Assembly (NCBI RefSeq): GCF_026015295.1
Contig: NZ_JAPDUW010000001.1
Location: 2,651,501 to 2,715,500, forward strand
DNA from: Segatella copri
GTDB taxonomy: Bacteria > Bacteroidota > Bacteroidia > Bacteroidales > Bacteroidaceae
Length of the DNA stretch: 64,000 nucleotides
Direction: 5' to 3'
Below, in pieces: positions 9,324 through 19,051 of the stretch (positions are counted from its first letter, which is position 1; each line of letters begins with the position of its first letter). A program made the position numbers and the translations under genes. The notes under the pieces were generated by a model. The model saw nothing but the letters and a program-made list of their open reading frames with translations. It searched no databases and was not told where the DNA came from.

Positions 9324-9992
9324 GTGGATTACGTAATCATAGTAGCCGGAGGCAAGGGCCTCCGCATGGGAAGTGAGATTCCAAAACAGTTCTTGCCGGT
9401 AGCGGGCAAGCCTATCCTGATGCGCACCATAGAGCGTTTTCATGAATATGACCCTGCATTGAACATCATCCTGGTTCTGCCGGAGAGTCAGCAGGCATAC
9501 TGGCACCAGCTCTGCGAGGAGCATCATTTCAGCATCAAGCACCAGATAGCTAATGGTGGCGACACCCGTTTCCAGTCTTCCAAAAACGGACTGGCACTCA
9601 TTCCTGATGATGAAGATGGCGTAGTGGGTATTCACGACGGCGTGCGCCCATTCGTATCTAAAGAAGTCATCGAGGAATGTTTCGAGACGGCTCGCGAAGA
9701 ATATGCAGCCATCCCTGTATATGCCGTAACCGACACCCTGCGCTATATCGACCAGCACGGAGGCGGAAAGAACGTGCTGCGCAGCGATTACCGCGTAGTG
9801 CAGACTCCCCAGACCTTCGACATCGGTCTGGCAAAGCAGGCTTTCAACCAGGAATACAAGGAACAGTTTACCGATGATGCTTCGGTGGTAGAAAGTCTTG
9901 GCTGTCAGGTTGCAATGGTAGAGGGTAACCGTGAGAACATCAAGATTACCACTCCATTCGACATCAAGGTAGCGGAAGCTTTGCTGGGCTGA
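9324..9992 (+). CDS. ispD: 2-C-methyl-D-erythritol 4-phosphate cytidylyltransferase
   Basis: 222 residues, normal IspD length. Catalyses CTP + MEP to CDP-methylerythritol in the MEP isoprenoid pathway. The nucleotide-binding loop AGGKGLRMG is at residues 8-16, the HDGVRPFV motif and VVQTPQTF motif follow, and the end [11 protein letters not shown] is typical. The start is a GTG at 9324, directly after a heptamer array; no ATG is in frame nearby. A second, diverged IspD-like protein is encoded at 41387-42103 in the glycan locus; this copy is better placed to be the isoprenoid enzyme, as the pathway enzyme Dxr is encoded at 17327-18487. The 3' end overlaps the convergent hydrolase gene by 29 bp. 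Confidence 0.9.
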   Translation: MDYVIIVAGGKGLRMGSEIPKQFLPVAGKPILMRTIERFHEYDPALNIILVLPESQQAYWHQLCEEHHFSIKHQIANGGDTRFQSSKNGLALIPDDEDGVVGIHDGVRPFVSKEVIEECFETAREEYAAIPVYAVTDTLRYIDQHGGGKNVLRSDYRVVQTPQTFDIGLAKQAFNQEYKEQFTDDASVVESLGCQVAMVEGNRENIKITTPFDIKVAEALLG

Positions 9993-11886
9993 TAATCTGC
10001 ATGTCATCCCTGTTAGACAGGATGACGAAGACTGAGCCATAAGCTGGCAAGTTCAAGTTCACTATCTGGCGGATTCTGGAAGTACCGGTACGGAAGGTTG
10101 CCATAATCTGGCGCTCCTTATTCTCCTGATTAATCAGGAAATAGATATCCTTCCTGCCCGTTGCCTCCAGAACCAGACGGTGGGCATAATCCATATTCTC
10201 AGGCAGTATGACATCCGGATCGATGCCATACTGCGAGAAGTTCTTCGCCTGATAAGGCTTGTCGATGATGACGATGCCTTCCTCACGCAATTCCTCCAGT
10301 TTCGCTTTTATCTCAGCAGAGAGAGAGCTATCCGGCTGCGAAACCACGAGAATGCGATAATCCTGATTTCCAGGCAGTTTACCTTTCGGACTGTATTCGA
10401 AATTCCATTTCAGCAAGGCATCCTTGTTGATCAAATCGTATTTGTAACCACGAGGGGCACGATAGCTGTTCTTCTGTTCGGGGTTTCCCGAAGGATGAAA
10501 CACAGCGATATCAACCACCGGTCTGCCCTGCTGCAGATAATGCTGACACATGGTGATGTAATCCATGAAACCTCGAGCCTCTGGATGCCGGACAATATCA
10601 TGCAGGAAAATGAACCTGTTGATGCCAAGCGCCAGGTGGCGGTCTATCAAAGGTTTGAGCAAAGCGGGCGTTCCGTTCCGTGCGCCATAGTTTCCTGTAC
10701 AAACCACAGCCTGAACCGGATTTTCATTATAGATATGGGCTCTGCTTACGGCACGAAACATATCGTCAGGATGATCGGTACGCGGGATAGGCTCACAAGA
10801 AACCTCAACATACTGTTCTTCTGCCAGACGGGTGAAGGTCTGGAAGAACTTCTCCTTTACCAGTTCCTCGATGGTGAGACGGATATCATTCTGTACCTGT
10901 TCGTATCGGGAAGCCGACTCCAGCGGAACACCTGCCATGACAGGAAGATAGGGGATGAGATCATAGCCGCGGCGCACCTTGAATTCTTCGGCAAACTGAC
11001 AGCCCCAGTTCTGACTGCCCCACTCTCTCGGGTCGATATACAGATACGACACCACATCGCCATGCGGACGGTTCAGTAACGGCGCATACCAGGAATCGAA
11101 TAGTTTCTTTACGGCTGCCGGTGAGAACCTGTCCACCTCAAGTCCTATACCTTTCCCATCCGTTGCATGAGTCTGTCCCGTTGAGGTATGTCCCATCCGC
11201 AACAGGCACCAGGAGCCCTTAGGCAACTTATTCTGCAAGATACCATTCACCATGACACCCATCACCATTCCCCCTTCCATCTTCAAGGGAAGCACATCAG
11301 TCATCGGCACCGCCTCGCTCCGGGCAGCCGAATCGGTTGCGTTGCGCCAGGCAGGACCCGTTTTCCCTTTAAAGCGGATGGCAAAAGCAGCAATATCCTG
11401 ATAATATCCACCTTCGCTTCCGGCAGACTGCATCTTTCCGTCCTTATAACTCTCGGGCTGCCACATCTGCAAGCCTTCAATCTTCTTTCCGCCCTTCACG
11501 ATGGTATCGGTCCAGACAACCTTCTGCATCGATTCAGCAGGGAGGACAAGCGGATTGCCAGGCAAGACATGGATGCCCATGTCAAAATCGAGAGAGTCGG
11601 CTAGCTGGAAGGAATAATCCATCATCTTCCAGAACTCAGGCGACAGCTGTGCCACCCCGTCCTGAGATTCCAGACACTCACCGGCTTCACGTACCGGCAT
11701 CAGCCAGATACCGCCCATACCTACATTCTTCATACCCGTCAGATCGGCATGAATACCCGGTCTGGAAACAGAGCCATACTTCCAGTTCCAGAAGGTCCAA
11801 GGCTTAGCCTCGTCATTATATGCCATTGCCGACACAACCAGAAGCGCCAGCAAAGCTATCACCATATATCTTTTCTTACTATTCAT
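9964..11886 (-). CDS. GH106-like glycoside hydrolase (alpha-L-rhamnosidase family), exported
   Basis: 640 residues from the ATG at 11886, which gives a clear signal peptide ([22 protein letters not shown]); a longer frame from 11979 would place 31 extra hydrophobic residues in front and is not favoured because the promoter lies at 11910-11941. The segment [29 protein letters not shown] and the block around [10 protein letters not shown]...[16 protein letters not shown] match GH106 enzymes that cleave alpha-L-rhamnose. GH106 proteins are commonly 800-1200 residues, so this is a short form lacking C-terminal beta-sandwich parts. It is unlinked to the SusCD locus. The substrate is inferred only from the family. 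Confidence 0.7.
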   Translation of the reverse strand: MNSKKRYMVIALLALLVVSAMAYNDEAKPWTFWNWKYGSVSRPGIHADLTGMKNVGMGGIWLMPVREAGECLESQDGVAQLSPEFWKMMDYSFQLADSLDFDMGIHVLPGNPLVLPAESMQKVVWTDTIVKGGKKIEGLQMWQPESYKDGKMQSAGSEGGYYQDIAAFAIRFKGKTGPAWRNATDSAARSEAVPMTDVLPLKMEGGMVMGVMVNGILQNKLPKGSWCLLRMGHTSTGQTHATDGKGIGLEVDRFSPAAVKKLFDSWYAPLLNRPHGDVVSYLYIDPREWGSQNWGCQFAEEFKVRRGYDLIPYLPVMAGVPLESASRYEQVQNDIRLTIEELVKEKFFQTFTRLAEEQYVEVSCEPIPRTDHPDDMFRAVSRAHIYNENPVQAVVCTGNYGARNGTPALLKPLIDRHLALGINRFIFLHDIVRHPEARGFMDYITMCQHYLQQGRPVVDIAVFHPSGNPEQKNSYRAPRGYKYDLINKDALLKWNFEYSPKGKLPGNQDYRILVVSQPDSSLSAEIKAKLEELREEGIVIIDKPYQAKNFSQYGIDPDVILPENMDYAHRLVLEATGRKDIYFLINQENKERQIMATFRTGTSRIRQIVNLNLPAYGSVFVILSNRDDMQIISPAKLPLP

Positions 11887-11909
11887 GAAAGTTTTAATCT
11901 TATTCGGTG

Positions 11910-11941
11910 CGAAGGTACGAAGAAAAATCAATATAAACAAA
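11910..11941 (-). promoter_or_regulatory. Promoter for the GH106-like gene
   Basis: Minus strand: TACCTTCG (11910-11917, one mismatch to TAnnTTTG) and TTTG (11938-11941) with a 20-nt spacer. It supports the start at 11886. Confidence 0.55.
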
Positions 11942-11979
11942 TAAAAAAGCCACAATTGCGGAAAAAAAGAGTTAAACAT

Positions 11980-12011
11980 TTTGGCTGTTTTGCCATAATG
12001 TTGTACTTTTG
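11980..12011 (+). promoter_or_regulatory. Promoter for recG
   Basis: TTTG (11980-11983), 20-nt spacer, TACTTTTG (12004-12011). Transcription would start only a few nucleotides before the ATG at 12019, so the mRNA may be almost leaderless. Confidence 0.65.
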
Positions 12012-12018
12012 CATCATT

Positions 12019-14115
12019 ATGAATAGTATTTTAGACCAAGACATCATGTTCCTGCCAGGGGTAGGACCCAAGAAGAAAGAGATACTGAGCAAGGAGCTCG
12101 GCATCAACTCTTATAGTGACCTGCTGGAATACTATCCATATAAATATGTAGACCGCTCCAAGGTTTTCCACATCAGCGAACTCAATGCCGACATGCCCTT
12201 TGTACAACTCAAAGGCAAGATACTCAGCTACGATGAGATAGATACCGGCAAGCGCAACAAGCTGCTGGTAGCCCATTTCTCAGACGGCTACGGTGTAGCT
12301 GACCTCATCTGGTATCGCGGTGCCCAATACATCATGAAGACTTACCGTGTGGGAACCGAATATCTCGTTTTCGGAAAGCCAACCGTCTTCAACGGCAGAT
12401 TCCAGTTTACCCATCCCGACATGGACGATGCCACCAATCTCCAGATTTCAGAGATGGGCATGCAGCCCTACTACTCGCTTACCGAGAACCTGAGAAAACG
12501 CGGCTACACCTCACGTTCCATAGAGAAGTTGACCAAGCAGTTGGTCACCATCCTTCCTCCTCTTCCCGAAACGCTGCCAAGCCATATCGTAGACCGTCTG
12601 CATCTGGTTTCGCGCGATGCAGCCATCCGCATGATTCATTATCCGCATTCCCATCAGGAGATGCAGAAGGCACAGGTACGCCTTAAATTTGAGGAACTCT
12701 TCTATGTGCAGCTTAATATAATAAGGTATGCCACCGACCAGCGCCGCAAGTTCAGGGGCTATGTCTTCAACCGCATCGCCGATATCTTCAACGGGTTCTA
12801 TGCCCATCATCTGCCCTTCGAACTGACAGGCGCCCAGAAACGGGTGATGCATGAAATCAGAGCCGATATGTGCAGCGGCAGACAGATGAACCGTCTTCTG
12901 CAGGGTGATGTAGGTTCAGGCAAGACGCTCGTGGCTCTCATGACCATGCTCATTGCGCTGGATAACGGTTATCAGGCATGTATGATGGCACCTACCGAAA
13001 TTCTTGCCGAGCAGCATCTGCAAACCATCTGCGACTTCCTGCAGGGAATGGACATCCGGGTGGAACTGCTCACAGGCATCGTAAAGGGAAAGAAGAGAGA
13101 AAAGATTCTTGCCGACCTGGCTACGGGCGACATCCAGATTCTGGTAGGCACCCATGCCATCCTCGAAGACCCTGTGGTTTTCAGAAGATTAGGCGTAGCC
13201 GTCATCGATGAGCAGCATCGCTTCGGTGTGGCGCAGAGAGCCAAGCTGTGGAACAAGAGCGAGAATCCGCCTCATATCCTCGTGATGACCGCCACTCCTA
13301 TCCCCCGCACCCTCGCCATGACCATTTATGGTGACCTGGACGTGAGCGTGATTGATGAACTGCCACCGGGCAGAAAACCGATACAGACGCTACATAAGTT
13401 TGATACCCAACTTACCAGTCTCTATCAGAGCATCCGCCGCCAGATTAATCTCGGCAGACAGGTATATATCGTCTTTCCGCTGATCAAGGAAAGCGAGAAG
13501 AGCGACCTGAAGAACCTGGAAGAAGGTTACGAAACGCTGAAACAGGCATTCCCGGAATTCAAATTGAGTAAGATTCATGGCAAGATGAAATCTGCCGAGA
13601 AGGAGGTAGAGATGGAGCAGTTTGTGAAGGGCGAAACACAGATTCTCGTTGCCACCACCGTAATAGAAGTTGGTGTTAATGTGCCCAATGCTTCTGTGAT
13701 GGTTATCCTGGATGCACAGCGCTTCGGTCTGTCCCAGTTGCACCAGCTGCGAGGCCGTGTAGGAAGAGGCTGCGACCAGAGCTACTGCATTCTGGTAACC
13801 AACTATAAGCTTTCAGAAGAAACCCGCAAACGCATTGATATCATGTGCGATACGAACGACGGTTTCCGTATCGCCGAGGCCGACTTGAAACTCCGTGGTC
13901 CCGGCGACCTGGAGGGAACGCAGCAGAGCGGCATGGCTTTCGACCTGAAGATAGCGAATATTGCCAGAGACGGTCAGCTGGTACAACTGGCGCGCACAGA
14001 AGCACAGGAAATCATCGACAACGATCCCGAATGCAATGCTCCTCACAACGCCCTGCTCTGGAACCGCCTCAGGGATTTGAAGAAAACCCATATCAACTGG
14101 GCAGCCATCAGCTAA
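12019..14115 (+). CDS. recG: ATP-dependent DNA helicase RecG
   Basis: 698 residues, the normal RecG length. Remodels stalled replication forks and branch-migrates Holliday junctions. An N-terminal wedge/OB domain (about residues 1-150) is followed by a superfamily 2 helicase core: Walker A GDVGSGKT at 296-303, DEQH Walker B at 397-400, motif III TATPIPRTLA, and the C-terminal motifs QRFGLSQLHQLRGRVGRG and GDLEGTQQSG. The frame is open upstream of 12019 (across the divergent hydrolase gene's start) but MNSILDQDIMFLPGVGPKK is the family start and sits right after the promoter. Confidence 0.96.
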   Translation: MNSILDQDIMFLPGVGPKKKEILSKELGINSYSDLLEYYPYKYVDRSKVFHISELNADMPFVQLKGKILSYDEIDTGKRNKLLVAHFSDGYGVADLIWYRGAQYIMKTYRVGTEYLVFGKPTVFNGRFQFTHPDMDDATNLQISEMGMQPYYSLTENLRKRGYTSRSIEKLTKQLVTILPPLPETLPSHIVDRLHLVSRDAAIRMIHYPHSHQEMQKAQVRLKFEELFYVQLNIIRYATDQRRKFRGYVFNRIADIFNGFYAHHLPFELTGAQKRVMHEIRADMCSGRQMNRLLQGDVGSGKTLVALMTMLIALDNGYQACMMAPTEILAEQHLQTICDFLQGMDIRVELLTGIVKGKKREKILADLATGDIQILVGTHAILEDPVVFRRLGVAVIDEQHRFGVAQRAKLWNKSENPPHILVMTATPIPRTLAMTIYGDLDVSVIDELPPGRKPIQTLHKFDTQLTSLYQSIRRQINLGRQVYIVFPLIKESEKSDLKNLEEGYETLKQAFPEFKLSKIHGKMKSAEKEVEMEQFVKGETQILVATTVIEVGVNVPNASVMVILDAQRFGLSQLHQLRGRVGRGCDQSYCILVTNYKLSEETRKRIDIMCDTNDGFRIAEADLKLRGPGDLEGTQQSGMAFDLKIANIARDGQLVQLARTEAQEIIDNDPECNAPHNALLWNRLRDLKKTHINWAAIS

Positions 14116-14189
14116 AGCAGCAAGCAAAAGCAGTTCCTGCTATCAGAAAGCAAGGCTAAAAGGCGGCTTCAGCTATCAAGCAGCCTCAC

Positions 14190-14219
14190 CCCCGTTCCAG
14201 GCGATTCCATCGCCTGTCC
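14190..14219. repeat. 30-bp hairpin repeat, copy 1
   Basis: A 30-nt block identical to 22760-22789. Its core is the palindrome CAGGCGAT-TCC-ATCGCCTG (14198-14216). It lies between recG and the next gene, and is preceded by a similar GCCTC flank in both copies. Confidence 0.75.
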
Positions 14220-14239
14220 CAAAAGTAAAAAGTATAATT

Positions 14240-14560
14240 ATGGATAGAAGAAGAAAGCCGGCTATCAGGGAGCCGCGACCAGAAATAACCCTGGAAGAAA
14301 TGAGAGCCATTCTCGAAAACATTACGGAAATAGAAAGCGCAACAGGCATCAGATACGTCAAACTGCATGTCACGGCAAAGATGATTATCGGTATCAGAGA
14401 GTCATCGGGTAAGGAATTTACCATCAATCTCAACGACCTCTACCGCGCTTATCAGGAATGCCTCCGATTCACCAGTCCGGAGGTAAAAAAGTATATTTTC
14501 ATGGGGCATTCTCCTGCCGTGGCTCTGTTGAGAATGCTACAAAAACATGAAACGTACTAA
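14240..14560 (+). CDS. Small conserved-looking hypothetical protein
   Basis: 106 residues. I do not recognise a family. The protein is charged, starts with an Arg-rich tail (MDRRRKPAIREPRPEITLEEMRAIL), has two amphipathic helical stretches and an IIGIRESSGKEFTINLNDLYRAYQE segment that looks like a small alpha/beta fold. It has no signal peptide or membrane segment. A terminator follows, so it is a plausible independent or recG-distal gene. Confidence 0.6.
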   Translation: MDRRRKPAIREPRPEITLEEMRAILENITEIESATGIRYVKLHVTAKMIIGIRESSGKEFTINLNDLYRAYQECLRFTSPEVKKYIFMGHSPAVALLRMLQKHETY

Positions 14561-14599
14561 AAGTCAACTCCTTGCATCTCATTTTCCTAATGTAAGTTA

Positions 14600-14640
14600 A
14601 AAAAAAGGCTAGGGCGTTAAATATCGCCCTTTTGGCTTTA
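14600..14640 (+). terminator. Terminator after the hypothetical gene
   Basis: GGGCG (14612-14616) and CGCCC (14625-14629) form the inner stem, extended outward by AAAGGC/GCTTT, with A- and T-rich flanks. Confidence 0.55.
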
Positions 14641-14645
14641 ACAAC

Positions 14646-14677
14646 TTTGGTTTTTTGAAGTTTTTTTGTTATATTTG
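14646..14677 (+). promoter_or_regulatory. Promoter for the M23 peptidase gene
   Basis: TTTG (14646-14649), 20-nt spacer, TATATTTG (14670-14677). This leaves a 5' leader of roughly 110 nt. Confidence 0.65.
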
Positions 14678-14692
14678 CAACGTCTATATAAC

Positions 14693-14754
14693 AAAACCGC
14701 TACATGAAGGCATTTGCCTTAGTGGTTTTTGCAGAATTTCTTGTATGATTCTGC
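14693..14754 (+). promoter_or_regulatory. Structured 5' leader with two hairpins
   Basis: Hairpin 1: AAAACCGCTA (14693-14702) with TAGTGGTTTT (14720-14729), one G-T pair, plus an internal AAGGC/GCCTT stem, followed by T's like a terminator. Hairpin 2: GCAGAAT (14731-14737) with ATTCTGC (14748-14754). Both lie between promoter and ATG, so attenuation or a short stable RNA is possible. Confidence 0.4.
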
Positions 14755-14795
14755 GCTGTTGACACGAACCTAAAAAAGAAAATAGAAAAAGTAGT

Positions 14796-15746
14796 ATGAG
14801 TTTTAAAAAGAGTATAAAGAAAATTTCGGTCGTTGCATTGTTGGCGCTAACAGCTTCTCCCGTTTGCGGACAAGACCTGTTGGCAAGACAGGCACCTGTA
14901 GACCACAGAATGAAATCGCTCGACACACTCGCTGTGTCGCATTATCGAATGATTGAAGACAGAGAGAACCCTGCAGCCGAGCTGTATGAGGATTTCTCTA
15001 ACAAGTACGCTCACAGGGCTACAACCTTGCCTGAGCACTTCCGCATCGATCTCCGTCATTTCTGCATGCCAACTCCTAGTCGCGTTGTCACAAGTAACTT
15101 CGGTTACCGTGCTAGCTTTGGCCGCCAACATAAAGGTATGGACATCAAGGTTTATATTGGCGACTCAATCCGCTCAGCCTTTTCAGGCAGAGTTCGCATT
15201 GTAAGATATGAAGGTGGTGGTTACGGTAAGTACATCGTGATTCGTCACAACAACGGTTTGGAGACTATCTATGGTCACCTCTCTAAGCAGCTCGTTACTG
15301 AGGGCGAAGAGGTAAGAGCCGGCGACGTGATTGGCTTGGGTGGTAATACGGGTAGAAGTACCGGTTCGCATCTCCACTTTGAGACCCGTCTCTGTGGTGT
15401 GGCTCTGAACCCGGCACTCTTCTTCGACTTCCGCAACCAGGACGTTACAGGCGACTTCTACAGCTTTAACCGTAATACCTACGAAAGCGAATCAGCTGAT
15501 GCCAATGCTGCCCGCGGCAAGGTTGGCAACGGTGGTTACACCAGAGAGCAGGTTAACGGCGGCGAAGTGGGAAGATACTACGAACTGCCTGCTGGCCACG
15601 AGAAGCTCTACCACAAGGTGAAGCCAGGCGAAACGCTTAGTTCTATCGCTGAAAAGCGCGGCGTATCTGTAGAGCAGATCTGCAGACTCAACGGCTACCG
15701 CAAAGACAAGAAGGTTAGTGTAGGACAGATTATCAGATACGTATAA
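14796..15746 (+). CDS. Exported M23 metallopeptidase with C-terminal LysM
   Basis: 316 residues. Signal peptide about residues 1-25 (cleavage near VCGQ). The LytM/M23 domain at about 95-210 has the zinc ligands H112 and D116 (HKGMD) and HLHFE at 192-196 with H194, plus YGH at 159-161, so the catalytic set looks complete. A LysM peptidoglycan-binding domain occupies about 272-316 (YHKVKPGETLSSIAEKRGV). It should cut peptide cross-links in the periplasmic cell wall during growth or division. It has its own promoter and a strong terminator. Confidence 0.93.
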   Translation: MSFKKSIKKISVVALLALTASPVCGQDLLARQAPVDHRMKSLDTLAVSHYRMIEDRENPAAELYEDFSNKYAHRATTLPEHFRIDLRHFCMPTPSRVVTSNFGYRASFGRQHKGMDIKVYIGDSIRSAFSGRVRIVRYEGGGYGKYIVIRHNNGLETIYGHLSKQLVTEGEEVRAGDVIGLGGNTGRSTGSHLHFETRLCGVALNPALFFDFRNQDVTGDFYSFNRNTYESESADANAARGKVGNGGYTREQVNGGEVGRYYELPAGHEKLYHKVKPGETLSSIAEKRGVSVEQICRLNGYRKDKKVSVGQIIRYV

Positions 15747-15767
15747 TACGTATAAAAGAATAAACTC

Positions 15768-15813
15768 AAAAAAAGAGGGTGTGTCATAAATTAATGACAC
15801 ACCCTCTTTTTTT
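15768..15813. terminator. Strong bidirectional terminator
   Basis: A7 tract, then GAGGGTGTGTCAT (15775-15787) pairing perfectly with ATGACACACCCTC (15794-15806), then T7. It separates the convergent peptidase and rseP genes. Confidence 0.9.
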
Positions 15814-15841
15814 AGACCTTTATTTTTGCGATTCCCCAGCA

Positions 15842-17224
15842 TTACAAGATGCCGAAGAGTCGCAATACATCGTTCAGATTGGCAACGACAAGCAGAAGAA
15901 TCAAAATGCCGAAACCAATATACTCAGCACGCTCCATGAACTTATCGCCCGGTTTGCGACCTGTGATAATCTCATAGAGAAGGAAGAACACATGTCCACC
16001 ATCAAGAGCAGGAATAGGAAGAATGTTCATGAAGGCAAGAATGATGCTCAGGAACGCTGTCATAAGCCAGAATGCATGCCAATCCCATACAGATGGGAAG
16101 AGACTACCCAGCGCACCGAAACCACCCAGACTCTTGGCGCCTTCCTTAGAGAAGACATACTTCATATCGCCCACATAACCGGCCAAGACATTCCAGCCGT
16201 ATTTGATGCCGGCAGGGAAACTCTCGAAGAAACCATAGTTGACATGAGTAATCTTATAATCGAGCAAGACAGGATGATTGTAGAAACCAAACTTCACACC
16301 CTCTTCGGTAGACTTCAGGAGAACACTCGACTTGACGGTATCGCCAGAAGCCTTGAGATAAATAACCTGAGCTGTAAGTGCTCTGGCACTATCCTGCGGC
16401 GTCTCAGCCGAAGCAAGCACATCCTCTACTCTGCCCAATTCAATCTGAAATTCGTTGAAAGAGACTACCTTTTTATTATTAATAGCAAGAATCTTATCAC
16501 CCTTTGTCAAACCGAGTTTGCTGGCAGGTGAATCTTTCATCACACTATCAATCTGCAGCGGTACATACACATCTACGAAGCGAGGACTGCTCTTAATCAT
16601 ACTGAGCATGTCGAGATCGCCAGGCAGATTAAGCGTCATCGGTTTGCCCTGACGGATGATATTGACCTGCTTAGCCTCAGAGAGATTACGATACAGATCG
16701 CCATCAAAGGTCTTGAACTCACCCAGATCGGTGCTTACCAGAATATCCTTGTCCTGGAAACCCAATGCCTTTGCCTCGGTATTGAACTTCATACCATAAC
16801 TCATATCGCGGGTAGCCACATAATTGTCGCCCCAATGGAACAGAATCATGGAATAGATGAAGAGAGCCAGCACGAAGTTGACCAGCACGCCACCTATCAT
16901 GATGAGCAGGCGCTGCCATGCCGGTTTGCTGCGAAACTCGTATGGCTGTTCCGGCTGTTTCATCTGTTCGGTATCGAAACTTTCATCTATCATACCCGAA
17001 ATCTTGCAATATCCTCCGAGCGGCAACCATCCCAAACCATAGGTAGTATCCGAATTCTTTGGCTTGAACTCGAAGAGATGGAACCAAGGGTCGAAGAACA
17101 GATAGAACTTCTCCACTCTTACACCAAAGAGTTTGGAGAAGAAGAAGTGTCCGCCCTCATGGAGCAACACTAAGATGGAAAGCGACAGCATCAGCTGCAA
17201 CGCTTTGATCAAAAATACTTCCAT
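15842..17224 (-). CDS. rseP: RIP (site-2) zinc metalloprotease RseP
   Basis: 460 residues. An intramembrane protease that cleaves within transmembrane helices of anti-sigma factors and other substrates. The zinc motif HEGGH (HExxH) is at residues 22-26 in the first membrane segment; the third ligand motif LDG is at 407-409 near the C-terminus; a PDZ-like domain lies in the middle (KDSPASKLGLTKGDKILAINNKKV). Members cleave FecR-type anti-sigmas in other bacteria, so this could process the FecR at 1731. The minus-strand order rseP downstream of dxr is common in Bacteroidota. Confidence 0.93.
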   Translation of the reverse strand: MEVFLIKALQLMLSLSILVLLHEGGHFFFSKLFGVRVEKFYLFFDPWFHLFEFKPKNSDTTYGLGWLPLGGYCKISGMIDESFDTEQMKQPEQPYEFRSKPAWQRLLIMIGGVLVNFVLALFIYSMILFHWGDNYVATRDMSYGMKFNTEAKALGFQDKDILVSTDLGEFKTFDGDLYRNLSEAKQVNIIRQGKPMTLNLPGDLDMLSMIKSSPRFVDVYVPLQIDSVMKDSPASKLGLTKGDKILAINNKKVVSFNEFQIELGRVEDVLASAETPQDSARALTAQVIYLKASGDTVKSSVLLKSTEEGVKFGFYNHPVLLDYKITHVNYGFFESFPAGIKYGWNVLAGYVGDMKYVFSKEGAKSLGGFGALGSLFPSVWDWHAFWLMTAFLSIILAFMNILPIPALDGGHVFFLLYEIITGRKPGDKFMERAEYIGFGILILLLVVANLNDVLRLFGIL

Positions 17225-17229
17225 TTATT

Positions 17230-17329
17230 TACTTTGAACTTTGAACTTGGAACTTTGAACTTTATGATGAGCCCTATATCCTACGTTCATTTTAACTATT
17301 AACTATAAACTATTAACTATAAACTATTA
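17230..17329. repeat. Two heptamer arrays between dxr and rseP
   Basis: Array A (about 17230-17263) repeats AACTTTG-type 7-mers. Array B (about 17291-17329) repeats AACTATT/AACTATA 7-mers and runs into the dxr stop codon (17327-17329). Between them lies GCCCTA, the same linker seen at 9282. Read on the minus strand, array B carries TAA or TAG in each unit. Confidence 0.75.
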
Positions 17330-18487
17330 CTTGTGCATCAGCTCTGTAGCTATGCGGCGAGCCTCAGCATCGGTCTGCAGATAGACATCGAGGTCGGGAT
17401 TACTGTCAAAAGTAGCCTTCGCCATCGTCTCTTCGATGATATCAGCCATCTGAAGGAAGCCACACTCACCTTTGCGGAAGCCGGCATTCACTATCTCGTT
17501 GGCAGCATTCACAATACATGACATATTACCACCCTTTCTGATGGCATCGAAAGCCAGTTGCAGACACTTGAACTTCTGATAATCAGGCTTGAAGAACTGC
17601 AGATCCTGCGTCTTGAAGAGGTCGAGACGATCGCCATTCAGATGCAGACGCTGAGGGAAAGAGAAGGCATACTGGATAGGCAGACGCATATCTGGCACAC
17701 CCAACTGAGCCTTGACAGCACCATCTACAAACTGAACGGCACTATGCACAACGCTCTGCGGATGGATAAGCACCTCAATCTTGTCAGCCGGAACCCCGAA
17801 GAGCCATTTAGCTTCTGTCACCTCGAAGCCCTTGTTCATGAGCGAAGCCGAATCGATAGTTATCTTAGCGCCCATATCCCAGGTAGGATGCTTGAGGGCA
17901 TCGGCAGCAGTCACCTTCTCCAACTGCTCGTGGGTATAATTGCGGAAAGGACCACCCGAACAGGTCAGAAGAATCTTCTCCACCTCGTTGTCGCCCTCAC
18001 CCACCAGACTCTGGAAGATGGCACTATGCTCGCTGTCAACAGGGAGGATAGGCACGTGATATTCCTGTGCAAGATTGCAGATCAGCTCACCCGCTACCAC
18101 CAGCGTTTCCTTGTTGGCAAGACATATCTTCTTACGCGCCTTGATGGCATGGATGGTTGGTTCCAGGCCCGAGAAGCCTACCATGGAAGCCAGCACCATA
18201 TCGATAGGCTCAGCCTGTACGATATCGCAAAGCGCCTGAGCACCGGCATAAACCTTGATATCAGGCTCATCACTGAGCATATCCTTCAGCTCCTCGTAGC
18301 GAGCCTCATTGGCTATGACCACAGCAGCCGGATGGAACTTGCGAGCCTGCTCGGCAAGTTCCTGCACTCGGTTGTTGGCGGTGAGGCAATACACCTCGTA
18401 AAGGTCACTGTGCTGCTCGATGACATCAAGCGCCTGTGTACCGATACTTCCCGTAGAACCGAGAATACATATCTGTTGTTTCTTCAT
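17327..18487 (-). CDS. dxr: 1-deoxy-D-xylulose 5-phosphate reductoisomerase
   Basis: 386 residues, full length. Converts DXP to MEP with NADPH, the committed step of the MEP pathway. NADPH-binding GSTGSIG is at residues 10-16; LANKETLVVAG, the metal and substrate motif VDSEHSAIFQ, and SASLMNKGFEVIEA-like block (SASLMNKGFEVTEA) are present. It is followed by rseP and preceded by rimM 11 bp away. The next MEP enzyme in the window is ispD at 9324. Confidence 0.96.
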   Translation of the reverse strand: MKKQQICILGSTGSIGTQALDVIEQHSDLYEVYCLTANNRVQELAEQARKFHPAAVVIANEARYEELKDMLSDEPDIKVYAGAQALCDIVQAEPIDMVLASMVGFSGLEPTIHAIKARKKICLANKETLVVAGELICNLAQEYHVPILPVDSEHSAIFQSLVGEGDNEVEKILLTCSGGPFRNYTHEQLEKVTAADALKHPTWDMGAKITIDSASLMNKGFEVTEAKWLFGVPADKIEVLIHPQSVVHSAVQFVDGAVKAQLGVPDMRLPIQYAFSFPQRLHLNGDRLDLFKTQDLQFFKPDYQKFKCLQLAFDAIRKGGNMSCIVNAANEIVNAGFRKGECGFLQMADIIEETMAKATFDSNPDLDVYLQTDAEARRIATELMHK

Positions 18488-18498
18488 ATTTCTTCACT

Positions 18499-19020
18499 TT
18501 ATAAGTCGAGCAATCCTTCCGGAATCGCCATTCTGATTTCTTTCTTTTCAGCGCTCACCTCTTCGATGAGGTCGTTGCTGGCAGGGATGAGGATTTCATC
18601 ACCTGCATCGGTTGTTACCTCGAAAAGAAGGTTGAGGGTAGAATCGTCTACATGTTCTATGGTACCTACCACCTTGCCGCTTACAGCATCTACCAGATGG
18701 AAACCGATGATTTCTGCCCAGCTCATGTTCTCTTCATCACTGTCAGAGAGATGACGTGGGAAGAAAACCTCGCAACCGGTATAGTTGCGTGCCTGCTCCT
18801 GGGTATCTATATCCTCAAACTTCACGAGCACATTCTCATCGTTCTTAAAACGATATTCCTCTAAATAGAAAGGCACGAGGATGCCATCGATGTCGAGTAC
18901 CAGGTACTCGGCATCTACACGGTCGAAAACATCATCTGTTATGGCGAAAGTTATCTCGCCCTTCACGCCATGAGGTTTTCCCAACTTGCCTATCTTATAT
19001 ACTTCATCGCGTCTAATCAT
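18499..19020 (-). CDS. rimM: Ribosome maturation factor RimM
   Basis: 173 residues. Helps 16S rRNA processing and assembly of the 30S head by binding S19. The N-terminal RimM domain begins with YKIGKLGKPHGVKGEI, and a C-terminal PRC-barrel starts around residue 95 (SWAEIIGFHLVDAVSGKVVGTIEHV) and ends in IPEGLLDL, as usual. It sits in the murA-rimM-dxr-rseP run; its start codon abuts a heptamer array. Confidence 0.93.
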   Translation of the reverse strand: MIRRDEVYKIGKLGKPHGVKGEITFAITDDVFDRVDAEYLVLDIDGILVPFYLEEYRFKNDENVLVKFEDIDTQEQARNYTGCEVFFPRHLSDSDEENMSWAEIIGFHLVDAVSGKVVGTIEHVDDSTLNLLFEVTTDAGDEILIPASNDLIEEVSAEKKEIRMAIPEGLLDL

Positions 19021-19050
19021 TCAACATTCAACATTTAACATTTAACATTG
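19021..19050. repeat. Heptamer array between murA and rimM
   Basis: Four 7-nt units of the AACATTC/AACATTT type lie between the murA stop codon (19052-19054) and the rimM start. Read on the coding (minus) strand the units read TGTTGAA/TGTTAAA, each with TGA or TAA. Confidence 0.7.
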
Positions 19051-19051
19051 A

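Noticed and set aside
11749..12018. N-terminal extension of RecG
   Set aside because: It crosses the hydrolase gene start and the recG promoter; family start and promoter agree on 12019.
17558..18754. Long plus-strand frame opposite dxr and rimM
   Set aside because: Antisense to two clear housekeeping genes; no recognisable motifs.
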